NCBI RefSeq assembly: GCF_902506165.1
Contig: NZ_LR733817.1
Location: 744,001 to 808,000, forward strand
Origin: Bosea sp. 29B
Lineage (GTDB): Bacteria > Pseudomonadota > Alphaproteobacteria > Rhizobiales > Beijerinckiaceae
DNA length: 64,000 nt
Reading direction: 5' to 3'
The notes beneath the pieces were generated by a model, which saw only the letters and a program-made list of their open reading frames with translations, searched no databases and was not told where the DNA came from. A program made the position numbers and the translations under genes. Below, one piece after another: positions 9,548 through 15,477 of this stretch (its first letter is position 1; each line of letters begins with the position of its first letter).

Positions 9548-10644
9548 GCCCGAGCATGAGCGACCCCATCATCGTCTTCGACAAGGTCACCAAGAGCTAT
9601 GACGGCGCGACGCAGGTCGTGAAGTCGCTCGACTTCGCGGTCGAGCGCGGCGAGTTCGTCACGCTGCTCGGCCCTTCCGGCTCGGGCAAGACCACGACGC
9701 TGATGATGCTGGCCGGCTTCGAGGATCCCTCCGGCGGCACCATCACCTTCGACGGCCGCCCGCTGAACAACGTCCCCGCCCATCGGCGCGGCATCGGCGT
9801 GGTCTTCCAGAACTATGCGCTGTTCCCGCATATGAGCGTTGCCGCCAACCTCTCCTTCCCGATGGAGATGCAGAGCGTCGGCCGGGCTGAGCGCGAGGAA
9901 AGGGTTCGCGGCGCGCTCGACATGGTCAAGCTCGGCCATCTCGCCGACCGGCGGCCGACGCAGCTCTCCGGCGGCCAGCAGCAGCGCATCGCCTTGGCGC
10001 GGGCGCTGGTCTTCCGGCCCAAGCTCGTGCTGATGGACGAGCCGCTCGGCGCGCTCGACAAGCAATTGCGCGAGCACATGCAGCTCGAGATCAAGCACAT
10101 CCACGAGCAGCTCGGCGTCACCGTGGTCTACGTCACCCATGACCAGGGCGAGGCGCTGACCATGTCGAACCGCGTCGCCGTCTTCCATCATGGCCGCATC
10201 CAGCAACTGGCGCCGCCGACCGAGATCTACGAGAAGCCGGCCAATGCCTTCGTCGCCTCCTTCATCGGCGAGAACAACAAGCTCGACGGCACCATTGCCG
10301 AGCGCGACGGCGCCCAATGCCGCCTGCGCCTCTCCGATGGCAGCGAGGTCCACGCCATGGCGGGCACCGATCTGCCGGTCGGCGCACCCGCCGTGCTGGC
10401 GCTGCGGCCCGAGAAGGTCCTGATCGGCCCGGCCGCCGCCGGCGAGAACCGCTTCGACGCCGTGATCGAGGAACTCGTCTATTACGGCGACCATACCCGC
10501 CTGCGCCTGCGCCTCGGCAGCTCCGACAGCTTCACCGCCCGCCTGACCTTCCGCGACGGGCTGCCCGCTCTGCAGCGCGGCGAGCGCATCCCGGTCGGCT
10601 GGGCGACGGCGAACTGTCTCGTGCTCGGCCCCGAAGAGACCTGA
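9544..10644 (+). CDS. ABC transporter ATP-binding protein, PotA-like
   Basis: The 366-residue ATPase of the importer. Walker A is GPSGSGKT (43-50), the Q-loop region is VVFQNYALFPHM, the signature is LSGGQQQR (141-148), and Walker B is LVLMDE (161-166) with the D-loop GALD and switch histidine VTHDQ. The C-terminal 120 residues form a TOBE-type regulatory domain (LRPEKVLIGPAA onwards). The length matches PotA and related polyamine/iron-type ATPases. It is the last gene of the transporter operon, and the downstream monooxygenase is separated from it by a palindrome-bearing gap. Confidence 0.92.
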   Translation: MSPSMSDPIIVFDKVTKSYDGATQVVKSLDFAVERGEFVTLLGPSGSGKTTTLMMLAGFEDPSGGTITFDGRPLNNVPAHRRGIGVVFQNYALFPHMSVAANLSFPMEMQSVGRAEREERVRGALDMVKLGHLADRRPTQLSGGQQQRIALARALVFRPKLVLMDEPLGALDKQLREHMQLEIKHIHEQLGVTVVYVTHDQGEALTMSNRVAVFHHGRIQQLAPPTEIYEKPANAFVASFIGENNKLDGTIAERDGAQCRLRLSDGSEVHAMAGTDLPVGAPAVLALRPEKVLIGPAAAGENRFDAVIEELVYYGDHTRLRLRLGSSDSFTARLTFRDGLPALQRGERIPVGWATANCLVLGPEET

Positions 10645-10674
10645 CGGCCGACTCTGGCCGCTCTTGCTAAAACA

Positions 10675-10695
10675 TATTAAGTAGCATACTTAATA
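10675..10695. promoter_or_regulatory. Perfect 8-bp inverted repeat, candidate repressor operator
   Basis: TATTAAGT (10675-10682), a 5-bp spacer AGCAT, and ACTTAATA (10688-10695) form a perfect dyad of 21 bp in an otherwise GC-rich region, 37 bp before the monooxygenase start. The GT-N5-AC core is compatible with a GntR-family operator, and the gene at 3894 encodes a candidate regulator. The assignment to that protein is inference. Confidence 0.55.
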
Positions 10696-10731
10696 CAAAT
10701 AGATGCGCGGCGCTCGGCGCCGCTGCGGAGG

Positions 10732-11916
10732 ATGTCCATGACCACCAGCCTGACAACGCAAGTGATCGTAGCCGGCGCCGGGCCGGTCGGCCTCGTCGCG
10801 GCCCTGATCCTTGCCAGAGCGGGCGTCGACATCGTCGTGCTCGAAAAGCGCGCCGCCCTCACCGCGGCCTCCAAGGCCTCGACCTTCCACCCGGCGACGC
10901 TGGAGATCCTCGACGATCTCGGCGTGCTCGCGCCGATGCTGGCCGAGGGCGAGATCGTCAAGCGCATCCAGTACCGCACGCCGGAAGGCCCCTTCGCCGA
11001 GTTCGTCCTGGCCGATCTTTCCGAGCGCACCCCCTTCCCCTTCCGGCTGCATCTGGAGCAGGCGAGGCTGACGCCGCTGCTGCTGGCTCAGATCGAGGCC
11101 CTCCCCAATGCCCGCGTGCTGTTCGGCACCGGCTTCGAGGCAGTTACGCAGGACGAGAATAGCGTCTCCGTCACCGCCGATCGCGATGGGCAGAAGCTGA
11201 CCATCGCCGCGGACTATTTGCTCGGCACCGACGGCGCCCGCAGCGCCGTGCGCGAAGCGCTCGGCATCGCCTTCGACGGCATGGTCTATCCGCACAAGGT
11301 CCTGCGCGTGATGACCTCGGACGATCTCGACGAGGTGCTGCCGGGGATCGCCTCGATCACCTATCTGCACAATGGCTCGAAGTCCCTGAGCTTCCTCAAG
11401 ATGCCGGATTGCTGGCGCATCATCATCCGCGTGCCGGGCGATGTGCCGGACGAGACCGCCCTGCAGGACGGCTGGTTCGCCGACCGCATCCGCGAGGTCA
11501 TGCCGAGCTGGACCACGCCGCCAACGGTGCTCGGACGCGACGTCTACGGCGCCAGCCGCCGCGTCGCCTCGCACTACCATGTCGGCCGCGCTTTCCTCGC
11601 CGGCGACGGCGCCCATGTCACCAACACCCGCGGCGGCATGAACATGAATTGCGGCATCCACGATGCGAAGGCGCTTGCCGAGGCGATGATCCGCGCCCTG
11701 CGCGAGCACCGGCCGGAACTGGTCGTCGCAGCCGCCGCCGAGCGCAAGCGCGTCGCCGAAGAGATGCTGATCCCGCGCACCGACCGCAACGTCGCCGGCG
11801 GCGAGGACTGGCTGCAGAAGGTGCGCGACCTCGCCGCCTCGCGCAGCAGTGCCATCGACTATCTCGCCGCCGCCGCGATGCTCGACATGCTCGAGCGCCC
11901 TGCCCGCGCCGCCTGA
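10732..11916 (+). CDS. FAD-dependent aromatic monooxygenase (PHBH/UbiH type)
   Basis: A 394-residue group A flavoprotein monooxygenase that should hydroxylate an aromatic or heteroaromatic ring with NAD(P)H and O2. VIVAGAGPVGLVAALILARAG (residues about 8-28) is the FAD Rossmann motif. LLGTDGARSAVREALG contains the DG motif, and FLAGDGAHVTNTRGGMNMNCGIHDA is the GD motif that binds the FAD ribityl chain. The start may be the ATG at 10732 or 10738. It shares a short gap (8 bp) with the racemase-like gene downstream, so the two are probably co-transcribed from the 10675 palindrome region. Nicotinate-type pathways pair such an enzyme (NicC) with a maleate isomerase (NicE), but the ring dioxygenase of that pathway is absent here. 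Confidence 0.86.
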   Translation: MSMTTSLTTQVIVAGAGPVGLVAALILARAGVDIVVLEKRAALTAASKASTFHPATLEILDDLGVLAPMLAEGEIVKRIQYRTPEGPFAEFVLADLSERTPFPFRLHLEQARLTPLLLAQIEALPNARVLFGTGFEAVTQDENSVSVTADRDGQKLTIAADYLLGTDGARSAVREALGIAFDGMVYPHKVLRVMTSDDLDEVLPGIASITYLHNGSKSLSFLKMPDCWRIIIRVPGDVPDETALQDGWFADRIREVMPSWTTPPTVLGRDVYGASRRVASHYHVGRAFLAGDGAHVTNTRGGMNMNCGIHDAKALAEAMIRALREHRPELVVAAAAERKRVAEEMLIPRTDRNVAGGEDWLQKVRDLAASRSSAIDYLAAAAMLDMLERPARAA

Positions 11917-11924
11917 GGGACACC

Positions 11925-12662
11925 ATGGATCTCGCCCAACTCGCCGCGCAGCCTGCACTCGGCCTGCTCGTCCCGCCGGCCAATCCCACCGTCGAGCCGG
12001 AGATGAACCGGCTGGTCTCCTCGGGTGCCCGGCTCTACGCCACGCGCCTGCCGGTGATGCCGGACACGACGCTGGAGCAGCGCAACCGCGCCTATATCGC
12101 CTCCTACCAACCGGCGCTGAAAACCTTCGGCAGCTTGAAGCTCGACGCTGCCACCGTCGCGCTGACCGGGCCGAGCTACCGGCTCGGCGCCAGCGCCGAC
12201 GACGCGCTAGCCGCATGCCTCTCCGAAGCCGCGGGCTTTCCCGTCGAGACGGCAAGCGGCGCGATCCGCCATGCCCTGAAGGCGATCGGCGCCAAGCGCA
12301 TCTGCCTGTTCTCGCCCTACCCTGCCTGGCTGACCGAGGAGGCCGCTGGCTACTGGACCGGCGCCGGCTTCACCGTCGCTCAGGTGGTCAAGGTCTCCGA
12401 GGCCTTCCGCGCTTACGAGCTGACCACGGAAGAGGTCGAGGAGGCCCTGCGCCAGGTCGAGACCGCCGGCATCGACGCCATCGTCATGAGCGGCACCGGC
12501 ATGATCACCCTGCCGGCCATGCTGGCCCGCCCCGAAGGCTCGGCCCCGCCGCTGCTCTCGTCCAATCTCTGCTGCGCCTGGTGGATGATGAAGCAGGCCG
12601 GCGTGAAGCCCGGTGCGCTGTTCACGCGGGCCTGCGCCAGATTGAGCGCGACGCTGGGCTAA
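11925..12662 (+). CDS. Asp/Glu racemase superfamily protein, maleate isomerase/arylmalonate decarboxylase-like
   Basis: A 245-residue protein whose opening GLLVPPANPTVEPEMNRLV matches the maleate isomerase and arylmalonate decarboxylase branch, which isomerises or decarboxylates dicarboxylic acids with cysteine chemistry. In my recollection the two catalytic cysteines lie in an ACTS-like loop and a later SCTNL-like loop. Here the corresponding stretches read ALTGPSYRLG and VMSGTGMITL, with no cysteine in either; the only nearby pair is in SSNLCCAWW. The activity may therefore differ from both families. The ATG at 11925 follows GAGG at 11915-11918. It is convergent with the RidA gene, with a 116-bp palindromic element between them. 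Confidence 0.72.
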   Translation: MDLAQLAAQPALGLLVPPANPTVEPEMNRLVSSGARLYATRLPVMPDTTLEQRNRAYIASYQPALKTFGSLKLDAATVALTGPSYRLGASADDALAACLSEAAGFPVETASGAIRHALKAIGAKRICLFSPYPAWLTEEAAGYWTGAGFTVAQVVKVSEAFRAYELTTEEVEEALRQVETAGIDAIVMSGTGMITLPAMLARPEGSAPPLLSSNLCCAWWMMKQAGVKPGALFTRACARLSATLG

Positions 12663-12700
12663 GCGAGGCCCGGCTCAGAGTCTATTCGGGCGTTCTCTGA

Positions 12701-12816
12701 GCCCTCATCCTGAGGAGTCGCGAAGCGGCGCCTCGAAGGATGTTTCAGGAGGCTCCGGAACCAGCTGGAACATCCTTCGAGACGGAACCTGACGGCTGCT
12801 CCTCAGGATGAGGGCT
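12701..12816. repeat. 116-bp nested palindromic element
   Basis: The ends are a perfect 18-bp inverted repeat: AGCCCTCATCCTGAGGAG (12701-12718) and its complement at 12799-12816. Inside is a second perfect 13-bp pair, CTCGAAGGATGTT (12732-12744) and its complement at 12769-12781. The core CATCCTTCGAGACGG is shared with the 2321-2366 element. It lies between two convergent genes and looks like a miniature repeat family or REP-like element. Confidence 0.75.
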
Positions 12817-12834
12817 GAGTTTCCAGAAAGTCTC

Positions 12835-13233
12835 TCAGCGCCCGGGCCGGTGGGCGACGCATTTGATCTCGACCAAGAGGCCGGGATGGGCAAGCTCGGA
12901 GACGCCGATCCGCGTCCAGGCATAGCCTTCGCGCGGGACGAGGCGATTCTTGACCTCGCGGAACACATCCATGTGGCGCGCCATCCCGACATGGTAGGTG
13001 GTGACGTCGACCATGTCGGCGAAGCTGCAGCCGGCCGCCTCCAGCACGATCCGGACATTCTCCCAGGCAGCAGCGAACTGCTCCGCCGGGTCGTCGATCA
13101 CCTGAAGATCGGCGGTGCGGCCGACCTGGCCGACCACATAGACGATCTCGCCGACGCGCACGGCCGGCGCATAGCCGGCCCGCTCGACGATGGCACGCAT
13201 CGATTCCGGGACGATGATCTCGCGATCGGCCAT
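12835..13233 (-). CDS. RidA/YjgF-family protein
   Basis: A 132-residue protein of the RidA superfamily, whose best-known members hydrolyse reactive enamine/imine intermediates. The core VGEIVYVVGQVGRTADLQVI, the AAAWENVRIVLEAAGCSFADMVDVTTY helix, and the end PGLLVEIKCVAHRP fit the family, and the terminal EIKCVA corresponds to the usual IEIEAIA. The arginine normally expected before the terminal strand is not obvious, so this may be an Rid subfamily other than RidA. The start at 13233 is preceded by GAGAGGA; the longer reading from 13302 would run into a repeat element. It is the last gene of the leftward operon with the amidase, amidohydrolase and aconitase. Confidence 0.85.
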   Translation of the reverse strand: MADREIIVPESMRAIVERAGYAPAVRVGEIVYVVGQVGRTADLQVIDDPAEQFAAAWENVRIVLEAAGCSFADMVDVTTYHVGMARHMDVFREVKNRLVPREGYAWTRIGVSELAHPGLLVEIKCVAHRPGR

Positions 13234-13248
13234 AAGGGTCCTCTCAGG

Positions 13249-13352
13249 CGTCATGCTCGGGCCTGTCCCGAGCATCTCATGCCGAATGGGGCTCTGGAGC
13301 ACACTCGTCCAGAGATTCCCGGCTCTCCGCTGCGCTTCGGCCGAGAATGACG
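13249..13352. repeat. Palindromic repeat element of a second type
   Basis: Its ends, CGTCATGCTCGG (13249-13260) and CCGAGAATGACG (13341-13352), are inverted repeats with 11 of 12 matches. The left end folds by itself into a perfect 9-bp hairpin, ATGCTCGGG (13253-13261) and CCCGAGCAT (13267-13275). It lies between the isochorismatase-type gene and the RidA gene inside a probable operon. Confidence 0.65.
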
Positions 13353-13365
13353 TCTGGCGAAAGCC

Positions 13366-14097
13366 TCAGCCCTGCACGCCGGTCGGCAAATCGTCGCGAA
13401 CCGCAAGCCCGCCGAGATAATCCTTCACCTCGGCCGACGGAATCACGTCGGCATATTTGCAGTTGAGGTCGAACAGGTTGATCGCATGGCTCGCCTGGAA
13501 GCGGTCGAACGCCGTCTCCTCCGGGATCACCACCTTGAAATTATAGGAATAGGCGTCGACCGCCGTCGCCCGCAGGCAGCCCGAGGTGGTGCAGCCGGTC
13601 AGGATCAGCGTATCGACGTCGAAGAAGTTGAGATGGCTCATGAAGATGGTGCCGAAGAAGCAGGACGGCTTGCGCTTGCCGATGCGGATGTCCTGCGGGC
13701 GCGGCGCCAGCGGTGCGACCGTCTGGGTCGCATGCGTGCCTTCGGTCGAGGTCTTCTCGGCGCCGCGATGGTTCTTGCCGACCTGCACGCCGGAATCGAT
13801 CATGTCCGGCCGGCGGGCGCTCTCGGTGTAGAAGACCGGAATGTTCTTCTCGCGGGCCATCTCCAGCAGCGGCACGATGTGTTCGACCGCCGCCCAGGCT
13901 TCGGGGCCGCAATGGGTGCGGTACTGCTTGAGGCCTTCCAGGATGTCCTCCGGCTTGTCGCCGCAGAAATTGTACTGGACGTCGATGATGAACAGGGCCG
14001 GACGCTTGCCGAAGCCGCCGCGCTTGCCATAGCCGGCCTGCGCATAGACCTGCTTGTCGCGCTCGGTCAGGAAATCGTCCCAGATTCGCTTGGTCAT
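13366..14097 (-). CDS. Isochorismatase-family amidohydrolase, N-carbamoylsarcosine amidase/RutB-like
   Basis: A 243-residue cysteine hydrolase expected to cleave an amide or carbamoyl bond. The catalytic triad is visible: Asp39 in LFIIDVQYNF, Lys141 in IGKRKPSCFFGT, and Cys174 in GCTTSGCLRATAVDAY. The length and the N-terminal extension resemble N-carbamoylsarcosine amidase and maleamate amidase. It lies 18 bp downstream of a cyclic-amide hydrolase, the arrangement seen in ring-opening followed by amide-hydrolysis pathways, and is in the same operon as aconitase and RidA. Substrates to consider are N-carbamoyl amino acids, maleamate-like acids or cis-aconitamide. Confidence 0.85.
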   Translation of the reverse strand: MTKRIWDDFLTERDKQVYAQAGYGKRGGFGKRPALFIIDVQYNFCGDKPEDILEGLKQYRTHCGPEAWAAVEHIVPLLEMAREKNIPVFYTESARRPDMIDSGVQVGKNHRGAEKTSTEGTHATQTVAPLAPRPQDIRIGKRKPSCFFGTIFMSHLNFFDVDTLILTGCTTSGCLRATAVDAYSYNFKVVIPEETAFDRFQASHAINLFDLNCKYADVIPSAEVKDYLGGLAVRDDLPTGVQG

Positions 14098-14115
14098 CGT
14101 CTTCAGCTTTCGGTC

Positions 14116-15477
14116 TTAGGAGCGGTGCAGGTAGCGGCCGGCCGGCGTCGCGCGGGCCTGGGGATCGACAACGCCGTCGCTGGCGATGACGCGGCCGCGC
14201 AGGATGGTACGCACGGGCGCGCCCTTGAAGCGCATGCCCTCATAGGGCGAGTAGTCGGAGTGCGATTCCTGCGTCGCCGGATCGATCAGGACCTCCCTGT
14301 CCGGATCGACGACGACGAGGTCGGCATCCATGCCGACGGCGATACCGCCCTTGTTCGGGATCGAATAGAGCTTCGCGACATTGGCGCTGGTCGCAGCGGC
14401 GATCTGCTCGATCGGCAGGCCGCGCTTGTGCACGCCCTCATGGATCAGGACCGGCAGCAGCGTGCCGATGCCGGGAAAGCCGGCGCTGGCCTTCCAGATG
14501 TCCGGCCCCTTGGTCTCGCGCTTGCGCGGCACATGGTCGGAGCCGATGGTCGAGATCGTGCCGTCGCGCACGCCCTCCCACAGCGCCTCGACATCGTTTT
14601 CAGACCGTAGCGGCGGATTGACCTTGCCGAGGAAGCCGATCGGCGACTGGCTGGTCAGCGCAAGGTAATGGCTGCAGGTCTCGACATGGATCGGCGCGCG
14701 GCCGGGCCGCTTCGCCCGGCGCACGATCTCCAGACTCTCGGCGCTCGACATGTGCACGATATTGACCGGGCACCCGGCCTTCTCGCCGAAATAGATCACC
14801 CGGAAGACGTTCTCGGCCTCGAGGAAGCCGGGGCTCTGCTCGTCCCAGACGGGCAGGTCGTTGCGGCCGGCTTCCTTCAGCGGCTCGCGGAAGACCGGGA
14901 TGACCTCGACATTCTCGCAATGCACGCCGACGACGCCGCCCTTGATGCGCGCGCCCTGCAGCAGCGCCCGGTAGAGCAGGCCGTCATCGATCTCGGTGAA
15001 GCCCTTCGCCGCGCCCGAGGCGCCCTTGTACATCAGGTAGACCTTGATCGAGGTCACGCCGAAGCGCTCGGCGCATTCCGGCAGCGTCTCGATGTGCAGC
15101 TTGCTGGTGACGCCGAAATGGAAGCCGAAATCGATCAGCGACTGGCTCTCGCCGCGCTCCTTCCAAGGCCCGGTCGACTGGCGCAAATCGTTGGAGCGGT
15201 GGAAGGTCATCATCCCGGTGACGCCGCCAATGGCGGCCGAGCGCGATTCGGTCTCGAAATCGGTCTCGTTCGAGCCGAAGCCGATATGGGTGTGCGGGTC
15301 GATCAGCCCCGGCATCACCCATTTGCCGCGGCAGTCGATCACCTCCCTGGCGCTCGCCTGCTCGCCCGGCGCCAGCAGCGCGGCGATGCGCCCGTCCTTG
15401 ACCGCGACCGAGCCGGTGCGGACCCCGACGCCCGGGAAGACGATCTCGCCCCCCGCCAGCAAGAGATCGAAACTCAT
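14116..15477 (-). CDS. Dihydropyrimidinase/hydantoinase/dihydroorotase-type amidohydrolase
   Basis: A 453-residue binuclear metal amidohydrolase that opens cyclic amides. The metal ligands are all visible: His62 and His64 (PGLIDPHTHIGFG), Lys145 expected to be carbamylated (TSIKVYLMY), His186 (VGVHCENV), His242 (NIVHMSSAES) and Asp314 (TIGSDHVPR). SCSHYLALT-like CSHYLALT supports the family. The C-terminus SDYSPYEGMRFKGAPVRTILRG resembles dihydropyrimidinases and allantoinases. It overlaps the aconitase stop by 4 bp (ATGA), which indicates coupled translation with a tricarboxylate enzyme. That partnership is unusual and is the basis of a finding below. Confidence 0.9.
   Translation of the reverse strand: MSFDLLLAGGEIVFPGVGVRTGSVAVKDGRIAALLAPGEQASAREVIDCRGKWVMPGLIDPHTHIGFGSNETDFETESRSAAIGGVTGMMTFHRSNDLRQSTGPWKERGESQSLIDFGFHFGVTSKLHIETLPECAERFGVTSIKVYLMYKGASGAAKGFTEIDDGLLYRALLQGARIKGGVVGVHCENVEVIPVFREPLKEAGRNDLPVWDEQSPGFLEAENVFRVIYFGEKAGCPVNIVHMSSAESLEIVRRAKRPGRAPIHVETCSHYLALTSQSPIGFLGKVNPPLRSENDVEALWEGVRDGTISTIGSDHVPRKRETKGPDIWKASAGFPGIGTLLPVLIHEGVHKRGLPIEQIAAATSANVAKLYSIPNKGGIAVGMDADLVVVDPDREVLIDPATQESHSDYSPYEGMRFKGAPVRTILRGRVIASDGVVDPQARATPAGRYLHRS

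Noticed and set aside
8866..10494. 542-codon minus-strand frame over the ABC transporter genes
   Set aside because: Antisense to the PotC and PotA genes, which have full motifs; the protein has no recognisable domain.
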